Source of the DNA: Bin87 sp965220055
GTDB taxonomy: Bacteria; Chloroflexota; Dehalococcoidia; Lucifugimonadales; UBA3495
Reading direction: 5' to 3'
NCBI GenBank assembly: GCA_965220055.1
Contig: CBDCPE010000004.1
Location: forward strand, 3,100,001-3,164,000
Length of the DNA stretch: 64,000 nucleotides
Shown one piece after another: positions 45,061 to 54,921 of this stretch. A model generated the notes under the pieces. That model saw nothing but the letters and a program-made list of their open reading frames with translations. It did not search any database and was not told the origin of the DNA. Position 1 is the first letter of the stretch; every line of letters starts with the position of its first letter. A program made the position numbers and the translations under genes.

Positions 45061-46510
45061 CGTAACAGTTCAGAATTGAGGGGAAACGAGCAACTGAAGG
45101 CAGGCGTCGAGAGGGTTTAGACCTCTGGCGGGCCAGGTGCCGAAGAGAGATGCCAGCGCCATCTTGCTTTCGGTGCCCTGCTCCGAACGAGTGCCGCCGC
45201 TGACTTTGCGGCTGATTACCACATGGCGCAGGCTGCGCTCGGCGGCGTTGTTGTCTGGCGGCACGTCCGGTTCGGCCACAAAGACGAAGAGTTCCTTGAT
45301 GTGGCGCTCGATGCGTCGGCACAGCCTGGCTGGTATTGCCGACGGGTTATCCAGGAAGGGCTGGCAGATGGCCAGCAGGCTGCGCTCCAATGCCAGTTGG
45401 ACAACCCGCCGTCGCTGTTGCTCGGGATGGTGGAAGGCTTTGGCCGCGGCATAGAGTTGGTGGATTGCCCCGGCCCACTGCACCAGTGGGGCGTCCTTTG
45501 GGTGGAGGGCTACCAGGTCGTGGATGTCCCGTAGCAGGTGGGCCCAGCACCGCTGCTTGGGGCCATCATAATGGTGGTAGGCAGCGTAGCAATCGCTGAC
45601 CAATACTCCGGAGAAAGCATCGCTCAGCGCCTGGTCCACGACTGTTTTGCCCCGACCCCGCCGCGGGAAGTAGCGTTCGCGGGAAGTAGCGTTCGGTGGG
45701 GGTGCTGAAAGTCCACACCTAGCCGTTGGCCCCGCTCTGACGCCAGCCGGTTTCGTCGGCGTGGACCACCGGGCTGGCGCGGATGCGGTCCAGGATCGCG
45801 GCCACTGCCGGTTGGGCCCGCTGCGCCGTGCGCTGGATGGCGCTCACGATGGCCCCCACGCTGCGGCGCAACTGATGCACGGTGTCCAGATACCACTGGA
45901 CGCTACGGATGGGCAGCCGCCCCTCTTCCCGCAGCGTGGCGATCAGGCTGAGCAGGTTGACGCCGCGGCGCTGCTGGCCCAGGACCACGCTGTCCAGTTC
46001 CGCCGGAGGTGTGCAGCGCCGTCGGCACGCCGGGCAAGTCCGAGCAATGTAGACCTGCTCGGTGACTTGCACCGGAACCACCGGCAGCTCGATGACTGCC
46101 CGAGTGCGCTGGGTCCAACCGCCGGACCGGTGGGCGCCGCAATCGGGACAGTTCTCCATCACGTGCTCCACCCGGTGGGTCGGTGTCATGCGCGGGCGGG
46201 CGAAGCCGTGGCGTCGCTGCTTGCGGGGCCCCGGCTGCGCTGGGGGCTTCCGGGCCGATTTCGCCTTGAGGCCGGGCATTCGGAGCGGGTCGCCCGGTTT
46301 CGCCTGGCCTTCCAGTTCGGCAATCCGCCGCTGCAACCGCTCAATCACCGCCTGTAACTCGGCGATGATGGCAATCAGCACATCGCGGCCGACGGTGGTG
46401 AGGTCAACTTCAGTATCCATGCCCGGTATATGACATAACCACCGCCACCCGTGCCAGCGTTCGGCAACCCGCCTTCGGCCAATTCACCTCACCAAGTCTG
46501 AACTGTTACG
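45061..46510 (-). mobile_element. IS66-family element
   Basis: The ends pair as CGTAACAGTTCAGAATTG (45061) and CAAGTCTGAACTGTTACG (ending 46510). No 8-bp duplication could be matched, so the flanks may have been rearranged. It interrupts a DNA methyltransferase gene on its right side. Confidence 0.75.
45070..46420 (-). pseudogene. IS66-family transposase, broken
   Basis: The N-terminal part (46420-45719) has the IS66 coiled region ('IAELQAVIERLQRRIAELEGQ'), zinc-finger-like cysteines ('CPDCGAHRSGG', 'ARTCPACRRRC') and 'VHADETGWRQSG', the start of the DDE domain. The C-terminal part (45639-45070) has 'GVLVSDCYAAYHHYDGPKQRCWAHLLRDIHDLV' and 'PPDNNAAERSLRHVVISRKVSGGTRSEQG'. Between them are a TAG at 45721-45723 and a perfect 16-bp tandem duplication (45662-45693). 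Confidence 0.88.
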
Positions 46511-46512
46511 TC

Positions 46513-47130
46513 CGTCCGACCAGAGAACAAAATCGTGACCGGCAAAGGAAAACCTATTGGTGGAGGTTAGGACGGAGCGGAGAGGACTTGCGCACAGCGG
46601 TCAACTCGCTGACAAGGTTCATCGTGACCCCAAGAGTCTCCAAGCACAGAATATTTGTGTGGACATCACCCAACACGTTGCCCGATAGCGCAGTGGTCGC
46701 CATTGCAGCGGACGACGATTACATGCTGGGCGTGTTGCACTCGCGTTATCACGAACTTTGGGCATTGGCTATGGGGACACAGTTGGAGACACGGCCTCGC
46801 TACACGCCGACCACGTGCTTTGAGACCTTTACGTTTCCGCGGCCGACGGAGGAGCAGCGGGAGGCCATCGGCGCGGCGGCGGAGGAGTTGAACCGGCTGC
46901 GTGAGGGCTGGCTGAATCCGGATGGGATCAGCGCGGCGGAGTTGCGGAAGCGGACGCTGACGAACCTGTACAACCAGCGGCCGACGTGGCTGGAGAACAT
47001 CCACGCCCGGCTGGACGCGGCGGTGGCCGACGCCTACGGGTGGCCGGCGGACCTGGCGGACGGGGAGATCCTGGAGCGGCTGCTGGTGCTGAACCTGGAG
47101 CGATCAGGGAAGGGAACCGGGTCGGAATAA
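46513..47130 (+). pseudogene. N6-adenine DNA methyltransferase (type II/IIG-like), C-terminal remnant
   Basis: The frame is open from the IS66 edge: 'VRPTREQNRDRQRKTYWWRLGRSGEDLRTAVNSLTRFIVTPRVSKHRIFVWT', then 'DDDYMLGVLHSRYHELWALAMGTQLETRPRYTPTTCFETFTFPRP', 'LNRLREGWLNPDG', 'KRTLTNLYNQRPTWLENIHARLDAAVADAYGWPADLADGEILERLLVLNLER'. This is the target-recognition and C-terminal region of large MmeI/Pgl-like DNA methyltransferases. The catalytic domain with its SAM motifs is missing to the left of the IS66. Confidence 0.75.
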
Positions 47131-47219
47131 ATACAGCGATATGTAGCACTGCCAGACCGAGAGCACTCACGCAGGCACGGGACCCCTAAACACCGAGCAC
47201 ACAATTGAAGGCACATCGC

Positions 47220-47501
47220 ATGGTAGAGACCGCGGAGTTCGCCGTATTGCTACAACGTTCACTCGACTGCGTGGTTATCAGGAATAACTCGCGTAACCAA
47301 CATATGCACGTGGACACCTATCGCAAGAACCTCCAACGGTCCTGGAGTGCCCATGACGCCGACCCGAATCTGCTCCTTACAACCCTCTACGAACCACTCG
47401 TTGAGGACGCCGCGCTGAGGCACGAATTGCTCCAAGCCGTCACCGCGGAGTTGGGGGCGCACATACAGAGGGCAGGATCCAAACTGCTGCCATCGCGGTA
47501 A
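47220..47501 (+). CDS. Small protein of unknown function
   Basis: A 93-residue frame from ATG 47220 ('MVETAEFAVLLQRSLDCVVIRNNSRNQHMHVDTYRKNLQRSWSAHDADPNLLLTTLYEPLVEDAALRHELLQAVTAEL'), helical and neutral, with no recognised family. It lies between the methyltransferase remnant and an IS21-ended cassette, 90 bp after the former. Coding status is uncertain. Confidence 0.35.
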   Translation: MVETAEFAVLLQRSLDCVVIRNNSRNQHMHVDTYRKNLQRSWSAHDADPNLLLTTLYEPLVEDAALRHELLQAVTAELGAHIQRAGSKLLPSR

Positions 47502-47650
47502 TCGGCGGCCCGGCACCGGGTGTCCCGCGTCAACTAAATATGCCGAATCGCATTGCCTCATTAAAAACGTTACCCACGCCGAATGGTTGCCTCAACTAGA
47601 ATGTTACCGAAAAGTCGGGAGGCAGCCACGTGGGAGGAGGCATCAGCAGG

Positions 47651-49269
47651 ATGGCAAAACAGGAATTATTGATAACGATACGGGACCGTTACCGCGAGCC
47701 ATCCAAAAAGGACAAGGGCCGAATCCTCGATGAGTTCATCGCCGTAACCGGCCACCACCGCAAGCACGGTATCCGGCTGTTGGGGCAGTCCGGCGACGCT
47801 GGGGAGAAACCGTCAATGATCAAGGCCCAGCGCATCTATGATGAAGCAGTACGCGAGGCGGTGATCGTAATCTGGGAGGCGGCCGACCGTATCTGCGGCA
47901 AGCGCCTGAAGGCGGCGCTCCCCTATCTGGTGGAATCCATGGAGCGTCATGGGCACCTTGACCTGGATCCCGAAGTGCGACCGCGGCTAATGGCGGCCAG
48001 CGCGGCCACATTGGATCGGCTGCTGAAACCCATCCGTCCCACCGCGGGGAGCCGGCGCAGACGCCGGCGCGGGCGGCCCATGGGGAAGCGGGTTCCGGTG
48101 CGGACCTACAACGACTGGAATGGACCGCCGCCGGGCTTTCTGGAAATAGACCTGGTGGCTCACTATAGACCTGGTGGCTCACTGCGGCGGATCCGTGTCC
48201 GGATCATTCATCCACCGTCTGGTCGCAACCGACATTTGCACCGGCTGGACCGAAGCGGTACCCCTCCTGGCCCGGGAGCAGTCTCTGGTTGTGGAGGGGC
48301 TGGAGGCCATCTCGCAGCAGTTGCCCTTTCCCATCCTTGGCATCGACTCCTTGGCATCGACTCCTTGGCATCGACTCCTTGGCATCGACTCCTTGGCATC
48401 GACTCCGATAACGACGGCGCGTTCATCAACGAAACGCTGATCACATACTGCGCCAACCGCGGCATCGAGTTCACCCGGTCCCGACCTTACCGCAGCAACG
48501 ACCAGGGATGGATTGAGCAGAAGAACGGTTCCGTGGTACGACGCTTCGTCGGCCATGACCGGTATTCGGGACAGGTGGCTGGCCTAATCGCCCTGTAAAT
48601 CGACACATGGCCTATCTCTACGGAGCGCTGCGTCGGTACGTGAACTATTTCCAGCCCTCATTCAAGCTGATCGACAAGACCAGGGATGGCTCCACCACCG
48701 TCAAGCATTACAGTCAGCCCGCCACGCCCGGCGACCGGCTGATCCAGCACGACGCAACCGGCGCTGAGCTGAAAGCCTCACTTGAGGAATATCGGACTGG
48801 GTTGGACCCGGTGTTGCTGCTGCACACCATCCGTGAAGCCCAGTCGGCGCTGGTGGCAACCACGTCTCCGGGTGTGCGGGAAACGCCAGCAGGAGAAAGC
48901 CTCGAACGGTTCCTCGCCAAGTTGCCCAATCTGTGGCGGCAGGGCGAAACACGTCCCACACACGCCGCGCGAGTGCGAGGTCCGCGGCATTGGCGCACCC
49001 GCCAAGACCCCTTCGAGGGCGTTTGGAGCGACGTGTTGGGGTGGTTGCAGGCAGAGCCGGATGCCACGGGCAAGGCGCTGATGGCACGGTTGCAGTCGGA
49101 ACACCCGGACCGTTTCACCGAAGCGCAGCTGCGAACCTTGCAACGCCGGGTGAAAGATTGGCGGGACATCATGGCCAAAAATCTCGTTTATGCTTCGTCC
49201 AACGCAGGCTCGGCGGAACCAGCTGGACTGCCGGAACTGGACCTGTTTGGAGCGGATCCCAAGTGCTAG
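47651..49269 (+). pseudogene. Integrase-core transposase (passenger), dead, left copy
   Basis: 'MAKQELLITIRDRYREPSKKDKGRILDEFIAVTGHHRKHGIRLLG', 'YLVESMERHGHLDLDPEVRPRLMAASAATLDRLL', 'RVPVRTYNDWNGPPPGFLEIDLVAH', 'DNDGAFINETLITYCANRGIEFTRSRPYRSNDQGWIEQKNGSVVRRFVG', 'RRYVNYFQPSFKLIDKTRDGSTTVKHYSQPATPGDRL': a DDE transposase of the rve/ISNCY kind. A 19-bp duplication at 48146-48183 shifts the frame, and a fivefold 14-bp repeat at 48335-48404 shifts it back (19+56=75), so the middle is read wrongly without a stop. A further break lies near 48598. Confidence 0.8.
48335..48404 (+). repeat. 14-bp tandem repeat, five units
   Basis: CCTTGGCATCGACT repeated five times without variation inside the passenger transposase. 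Its inverted twin is near 54046-54115, with one base changed in one unit. The parent sequence has a single unit ('FPILGIDSDNDG'). Confidence 0.9.
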
Positions 49270-49328
49270 AGTTTCGGTAACATTCTTCGGTGAGGCAACA
49301 GGGAGGCATTCCTTATTGTCGTCTATCA

Positions 49329-49509
49329 CCCGAGGCGGTGATCGCCGACCTGGTGCGCTTGGCCAAGACCAAGTATGAGGGAGCGAACCACACCCATCTC
49401 GCAGAGTTGCTGGCGGAACGGGAAGGCATCCACATCGGCCGGACCACGCTGCGGCGCATCTTGTTGAACGCCGGGTTGAGCAGTCCCCGCCGTCGTCGCC
49501 AACCGAAGC
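49329..49509 (+). pseudogene. ISNCY-type transposase, N-terminal fragment
   Basis: 'SPEAVIADLVRLAKTKYEGANHTHLAELLAEREGIHIGRTTLRRILLNAGLSSPRRRRQPK' is the HTH region of an ISNCY (IS1202-like) transposase. It begins directly at the edge of the left cassette, which removed the first codons, and is cut at 49509 by an IS21 with GAAGC duplication. It continues at 51915. Confidence 0.75.
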
Positions 49510-49546
49510 TGTCCCGCGTCAACTAAATATGCCGAATTATCGTCGC

Positions 49547-50329
49547 TTAGTTTTGCCGGTTCACCTCCTCTACCTGGCGCCGTTGCTGGGCGGCGTCGGT
49601 GCGGTAGCTGGGCACGGCAAACTCCAGTATCACGGAGTGGTGCACCACCCGGTCGATGGCCGCGGCGGTGGCCATGGGGTTGGCGAAGCTGCGCTCCCAC
49701 TCCGAGAAGACCAGGTTGGACGTGATGCCCAACGACCTCCGTTCGTAGCGTTCGGCGATGAGGGTGAAGAGGACCTCAGACTCCTCGGCGCCCTGGGGCA
49801 GGTAGCCCAGGTCGTCCAGGAGCAGGAAGTCGAAGTTGTCCAGCCTCCGCAGCCGGCGAGGCAGGTCGAAGTCGCGCTTGGCGGCCAGCAAATCCTGCAC
49901 CAGGCGGTAGGCTGGGGCGAAGAGGACGGAGCAGCCGGCTTCCACCAGGCGGTGGCCCAGGGCGCAGAGCGCGTGGGTCTTGCCGGTGCCGGGAAGTCCG
50001 AAGGCCAGCACGTTGACGCCGCTATCTACGAAGCTGCCCTGGGCCAGGTGATCCAGTTGCTGTCTGAGCGCCAGGGGCATCCGGTGGTGCTCGAAGGTCT
50101 CCCAGGTCTTGCCCGCGGGCAGCCGGGACGCCTGACGCAGCCGATCGATGCGCCGGTGGCGGCGGTCCTCGGCTTCCTGCTCCAGCACCTCCAGGAAGGT
50201 GGGCAGGGCATCGCCGTGGCCCGCGGCGGTGAAACGGGCCACCGACTGGGCACCCATGGTGGGCAGCTTGAATTGGTGGCACAACTGGCCGATGCGCTCC
50301 GGTATGACGCTGGTGTCGGTGTCCATCAT
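49547..50329 (-). CDS. istB: IS21 helper ATPase IstB (copy 1)
   Basis: A 260-residue AAA+ ATPase with Walker A 'GLPGTGKTH' and Walker B 'FLLLDDLGYLP', followed by 'ITSNLVFSEWERSFANPMATAAAIDRVVHHSVILEF', the standard IstB end. It assembles the IstA transposase on DNA and helps select targets. The start ATG overlaps the istA stop (ATGATG/TGA) behind a GGAGG, so the two are coupled. It differs from copy 2 at very few residues (Ser/Gly in 'VD(S/G)GVNV', Val/Ala in 'YRL(V/A)QDLL'). Confidence 0.93.
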   Translation of the reverse strand: MMDTDTSVIPERIGQLCHQFKLPTMGAQSVARFTAAGHGDALPTFLEVLEQEAEDRRHRRIDRLRQASRLPAGKTWETFEHHRMPLALRQQLDHLAQGSFVDSGVNVLAFGLPGTGKTHALCALGHRLVEAGCSVLFAPAYRLVQDLLAAKRDFDLPRRLRRLDNFDFLLLDDLGYLPQGAEESEVLFTLIAERYERRSLGITSNLVFSEWERSFANPMATAAAIDRVVHHSVILEFAVPSYRTDAAQQRRQVEEVNRQN

Positions 50330-51828
50330 CCGCACACCTCCGCTTCTACCAAGCTACCCGTGAGGAGGCGGTCGTAGATCTTCAGGTCCGGCTTCCCGGA
50401 CAGGATCAGCACCGGAGCCTCCGGCGGCCTGGGCTCGGCCAGGTCCCGCACCGCGGCGTAGTCGAAGGGTTTCCCAGTCTCCAGCAGCAGCGACAACGCG
50501 CTGTCCACATTGGCCTCCATGGTGGTCGCCGCCAGGTGCAGGATCCGCAGGTACTCCACGTCGGCACGCTCCCCGCGCCATTCCCGGAGGGCGTCGTAGG
50601 CGAGGCGGAAGTGCAGCGTGGGAAACAGTTGCTCTCGGAAACGGTAACGAGCAAAAGCACCGGGCTTGCGCACCAAGGATCCGATGACGTGGCGGTAATT
50701 GACGTTGCTTTCTCCCTCTCCCCGCACCCGCTCCATGCGTTCGACCAAGTGGCCCTTGTAGTACACTTCCACCCAGTCGGCGTACAAACGGATCTGTACC
50801 TCCTGGTCGATCAGACGGGAGGGGACGCTGTAGCTCCGTCCCGCTACCTGGATGGTGCTCCACTTACGCACCTTGGACCGGTAGTTGGCGTATTCCGGCA
50901 TGGGAGCTGGGGGCAGAGGCCTCAGGCAAGCCATTTCCTGCTCCAGCTTCCCCTTCACCAGGCGGTTGCGCCGCTCCACCATCTCCCGGACGAAGCTGGC
51001 GTAGTGGTCGGCGGTGTGGAAATCGCGGCTGCCCCGCAGGATGAGGGCCTGGTCAACGGCGTCCTTCAAGCGGTAGTGGGCGTGCTCGGCGACGCCGTTT
51101 TCGTGGCTCTGGCCGCGATTGATGCGGGTGGACCGCAGACCGTAGTGGTCCAGCAGGGCGGCGTAATTGTCGTTTAGGGCACGGCCGCGGCTGCGTTTCA
51201 TCTCGTGGGTGGCGGCGGAGGTATTGTCGGAGCGCGCCACCTCTGGAACGCCGCCCAGGGTAAAGAGGGCAGCCTGCAATCCCTGCTTGAGCGCCAGGAA
51301 GGTCTCACCGGTGGCGACCTCGGCGTAGCGCCAGCCCGAATGGCTGAGGATCAGCTGGAACAGCAGGTGGGAATAGGGCTGTCCGGCGATGGTCACCCCC
51401 AGAGGGTCGCCGTGGGTGAAGTCAAACTGGGCTTCCCGACCCGGCGGATGCTCCTGGGGGAAGTACACCTCCTGATCGGGACCATGCAGCGCCCGCCAGT
51501 CCTGTAATCGTCGTTGCAGGGTGCGCAACTGGGAGGCGCTGAACCGGCCGGGATGGTGCTCCTCCAACCACTCGATAATTGTCGTTGCTTTCAGTTGGCC
51601 CTTGGGGTCGCCCCGCAGCAGGGGCTCAATCTCCTCCTCCCACACCCCGTCGAAGGGATCGGGCCGGGTGCGCCACCAACGCTCCTGTCTCGTCTCCGAC
51701 GGCAACGGGCCGTCCTGCCACTTGCGTGCTGACCGCACGCACATCCCAGCCTTCGCGGCCGCCGTCTCCTGCGTCTTTCCTTCCATAAGTTTCTGCCTCA
51801 ATAGTGCGACTTGTCGGTCCTTGATCAA
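50326..51828 (-). CDS. istA: IS21 transposase IstA (copy 1)
   Basis: A 500-residue transposase from a TTG start behind GGAGG. N-terminal HTH ('QETAAAKAGMCVRSARKWQDG'), a second HTH-like 'ATTIIEWLEEHHPGRFSASQLRTLQRRLQDWRAL', and the rve DDE core: 'REAQFDFTHGDPLGVTI', 'PEVARSDNTSAATHEMKR', 'NRGQSHENGVAEHAHYRLKDAVDQAL'. A C-terminal beta-barrel ('WSTIQVAGRSYSVPSRLIDQEVQIRLYADWVEVYYKGHLVERMER') follows. Identical in sequence to copy 2 as far as read. Confidence 0.95.
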   Translation of the reverse strand: MIKDRQVALLRQKLMEGKTQETAAAKAGMCVRSARKWQDGPLPSETRQERWWRTRPDPFDGVWEEEIEPLLRGDPKGQLKATTIIEWLEEHHPGRFSASQLRTLQRRLQDWRALHGPDQEVYFPQEHPPGREAQFDFTHGDPLGVTIAGQPYSHLLFQLILSHSGWRYAEVATGETFLALKQGLQAALFTLGGVPEVARSDNTSAATHEMKRSRGRALNDNYAALLDHYGLRSTRINRGQSHENGVAEHAHYRLKDAVDQALILRGSRDFHTADHYASFVREMVERRNRLVKGKLEQEMACLRPLPPAPMPEYANYRSKVRKWSTIQVAGRSYSVPSRLIDQEVQIRLYADWVEVYYKGHLVERMERVRGEGESNVNYRHVIGSLVRKPGAFARYRFREQLFPTLHFRLAYDALREWRGERADVEYLRILHLAATTMEANVDSALSLLLETGKPFDYAAVRDLAEPRPPEAPVLILSGKPDLKIYDRLLTGSLVEAEVCG

Positions 51829-51914
51829 TCCGGCACCTCCGAGCCGGATGGTTTACTCCATCTCAACCGGCAAAAGTAGTCGTCGCATGAGGCATTCCTT
51901 ATTGTCGTCTATCA

Positions 51915-53058
51915 GAAGCACCGGGTCCGTCGCCAACGGATGCCCCAAGAGGGCATGCTGATCCAGCTGGACGGCAGTTATCACCGATGGCTGGGCGACA
52001 ACAGCCCACCATTCACGCTGCTGCTGGCGGTGGACGACGCCACCGGCGCGGTGGTCAATGCCTGGTTCTGCCCGCAGGAGGACAGCCTCAACTACTTCCT
52101 GCTGATGCAGGGTCTGCTCCGGCGCCGCGGCATTCCCTTTGCCCTATATACCGACCGCCACGCGGTCTTCAAGCACAAGTCGGAACACCAGCCCGATGGC
52201 ACGCCCACCCAGTTCCGACGGGCCATGGCAGAACTGGGTATCCAGACGATTTTCGCTCTTTCTCCTCAGGCCAAAGGACGGGTGGAACGTACCGCGGGAA
52301 CCTTTCAGGACCGGCTGATCACGGAACTCCGGTTGGCGGGAGCAACCACCATGGAGCAGGCGAAGGCTGTACTCGAGCAATTCCTGCCCCACTTCAATCG
52401 GCGTTTCCAGGTTCCCGCCCAGTGTCCTCATCCCGCATTCCAACCCTTGCCGTCAGATCTGCATCTGGAGCAGGTCCTGTGTTTCAAGCACAAAAGGAGA
52501 GTAGCCCGAGACAACACCGTAAAGTTCCAGAGGCATACTCTGCAACTGCTGCCCGGTCGGCGACGCCGCAGCTATGCTGGCGCGACTGTGCTGGTGCTGC
52601 AGGGCCTGGACGGCCGGCTGTCGCTGCAGCATGAGGGACGCAGCGTTGCCGCCCAAGAGGCGCCGCCAAGTCCAGGAACCTTGCGAAACGGCATTACGCC
52701 TTCCTCAGGTGATCCCATCCCGTCTCCGTTCCCTGAAGGCCGCAGTGAACTGCGGGAACCAGTCCCCGAATTACTGGCAATGGTAGCCGCAGAGAACGGT
52801 CGCTCCTCCGTCATCGACGATGAAGACGTGGCAATAATGACGGTGACCGCTGCACCCAGGAGGCCGACGTTTCTGCAAAGGGCCCGATGGGAAGCAGTGC
52901 AGAAGGCCAAGCTCGACGGCATGTCCATGCGCAAGATGGCCAGGGAGTTGGGTCTCCACCGAGATACCGTGAGGCGGTACATCGATGCCGAAAGTCCGCC
53001 AACGCGCCAGGTACCGGGAACCCTGCCGGCATCGACATCTGGTACGATCCCGGACTAG
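51915..53058 (+). pseudogene. ISNCY-type transposase, main part
   Basis: Continues the fragment at 49329-49509 across the IS21: 'HRVRRQRMPQEGMLIQLDGSYHRWLGDNSPPFTLLLAVDDATGAVVNAWFCPQEDSLNYFLLMQGLLRRRGIPFALYTDRHAVF', 'IFALSPQAKGRVERTAGTFQDRLITELRLAGATTMEQAKAVLEQFLPHFNRRFQVPA'. The D-D-E triad (LDGS, YTDRH, RVERTAGTFQDRL) is complete. The C-terminus has an added HTH ('SMRKMARELGLHRDTVRRYIDAESPP'). Intact from the IS21 to the stop. Confidence 0.82.
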
Positions 53059-53114
53059 ACAGGTGACATTTTCGCTGAACACTTAGGCGGACATTTCCCC
53101 TGAACGTCGACAGC

Positions 53115-54921
53115 TGATAGACGACAATAAGGAATGCCTCCCTGTTGCCTCACCGAAGAATGTTACCGAAACTCTAGCACTTGGGATCCGCTCCAAACAG
53201 GTCCAGTTCCGGCAGTCCAGCTGGTTCCGCCGAGCCTGCGTTGGACGAAGCATAAACGAGATTTTTGGCCATGATGCCCCGCCAATCTTTCACCCGGCGT
53301 TGCAAGGTTCGCAGCTGCGCTTCGGTGAAACGGTCCGGGTGTTCCGACTGCAACCGTGCCATCAGCGCCTTGCCCGTGGCATCCGGCTCTGCCTGCAACC
53401 ACCCCAACACGTCGCTCCAAACGCCCTCGAAGGGGTCTTGGCGCGTGCGCCAATGCCGCGGACCTCGCACTCGCGCGGCGTGTGTGGGACGTGTTTCGCC
53501 CTGCCGCCACAGATTGGGCAACTTGGCGAGGAACCGTTCGAGGCTTTCTCCTGCTGGCGTTTCCCGCACACCCGGAGACGTGGTTGCCACCAGCGCCGAC
53601 TGGGCTTCACGGATGGTGTGCAGCAGCAACACCGGGTCCAACCCAGTCCGATATTCCTCAAGTGAGGCTTTCAGCTCAGCGCCGGTTGCGTCTGCTGGAT
53701 CAGCCGGTCGCCGGGCGTGGCGGGCTGACTGTAATGCTTGACGGTGGTGGAGCCATCCCTGGTCTTGTCGATCAGCTTGAATGAGGGCTGGAAATAGTTC
53801 ACGTACCGACGCAGCGCTCCGTAGAGATAGGCCATGTGTCGATTTACAGGGCGATTAGGCCAGCCACCTGTCCCGAATACCGGTCATGGCCGACGAAGCG
53901 TCGTACCACGGAACCGTTCTTCTGCTCAATCCATCCCTGGTCGTTGCTGCGGTAAGGTCGGGACCGGGTGAACTCGATGCCGCGGTTGGCGCAGTATGTG
54001 ATCAGCGTTTCGTTGATGAACGCGCCGTCGTTATCGGAGTCGATGCCAAGAAGTCGATGCCAAGGAGTCGATGCCAAGGAGTCGATGCCAAGGAGTCGAT
54101 GCCAAGGATGGGAAAGGGCAACTGCTGCGAGATGGCCTCCAGCCCCTCCACAACCAGAGACTGCTCCCGGGCCAGGAGGGGTACCGCTTCGGTCCAGCCG
54201 GTGCAAATGTCGGTTGCGACCAGACGGTGGATGAATGATCCGGACACGGATCCGCCGCAGTGAGCCACCAGGTCTATAGTGAGCCACCAGGTCTATTTCC
54301 AGAAAGCCCGGCGGCGGTCCATTCCAGTCGTTGTAGGTCCGCACCGGAACCCGCTTCCCCATGGGCCGCCCGCGCCGGCGTCTGCGCCGGCTCCCCGCGG
54401 TGGGACGGATGGGTTTCAGCAGCCGATCCAATGTGGCCGCGCTGGCCGCCATTAGCCGCGGTCGCACTTCGGGATCCAGGTCAAGGTGCCCATGACGCTC
54501 CATGGATTCCACCAGATAGGGGAGCGCCGCCTTCAGGCGCTTGCCGCAGATACGGTCGGCCGCCTCCCAGATTACGATCACCGCCTCGCGTACTGCTTCA
54601 TCATAGATGCGCTGGGCCTTGATCATTGACGGTTTCTCCCCAGCGTCGCCGGACTGCCCCAACAGCCGGATACCGTGCTTGCGGTGGTGGCCGGTTACGG
54701 CGATGAACTCATCGAGGATTCGGCCCTTATCCTTTTTGGATGACTCGCGGTAACGGTCCCGTATCGTTATCAATAATTCCTGTTTTGCCATCCTGCTGAT
54801 GCCTCCTCCCACGTGGCTGCCTCCCGACTTTTCGGTAACATTCTAGTTGAGGCAACCATTCGGCGTGGGTAACGTTTTTGTTGAGGCAATGCAATTCGGC
54901 ATATTTAGTTGACGCGGGACA
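53115..54921 (-). mobile_element. IS21-ended passenger cassette, right (inverted) copy
   Basis: The reverse complement of 47521-49328, 1807 bp, with the same IS21 termini (TGATAGACG at 53115, GGGACA ending 54921). With the left copy it brackets the ISNCY/IS21 segment as an inverted pair. No target duplication. The right edge cuts a zinc-ribbon gene. Confidence 0.8.
53174..54791 (-). pseudogene. Integrase-core transposase (passenger), dead, right copy
   Basis: Carries the same 19-bp duplication (54263-54300) and fivefold 14-bp repeat (about 54046-54115) as the left copy, so both lesions predate the duplication of the cassette. It has an extra 1-bp deletion near 53690 that breaks the C-terminal frame, and a few substitutions (Pro/Ser in 'YRE(P/S)SKKD', Asp/Gly in 'WR(D/G)IMAK'). 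Confidence 0.8.

Larger units (their letters stand above)
47521..49328 (+). mobile_element. IS21-ended passenger cassette, left copy
   Basis: The first 28 bases (TGTCCCGCGTCAACTAAATA...) equal one terminus of the complete IS21 elements at 49510-51914 and 60818-63222, and the last 26 bases (...TTATTGTCGTCTATCA) equal the other. Instead of istAB the 1808 bp hold an unrelated integrase-core transposase with its own inverted ends (GTTGCCTCA...GTTACCGAAA at 47604-47632 and 49266-49298). No target duplication is present. An inverted twin lies at 53115-54921. Confidence 0.8.
49510..51914 (-). mobile_element. IS21-family element, copy 1
   Basis: A complete 2405-bp element from TGTCCCGC (49510) to CTATCA (51914) with a 5-bp target duplication GAAGC (49505-49509, 51915-51919). 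Same length as copy 2 at 60818-63222. It carries istA and istB, both intact. Confidence 0.95.

Noticed and set aside
48335..48404. Regularly repeated 14-bp units that could suggest a CRISPR or minisatellite array
   Set aside because: The units are contiguous with no spacers, sit inside a transposase frame and are explained as tandem duplication of one coding segment.
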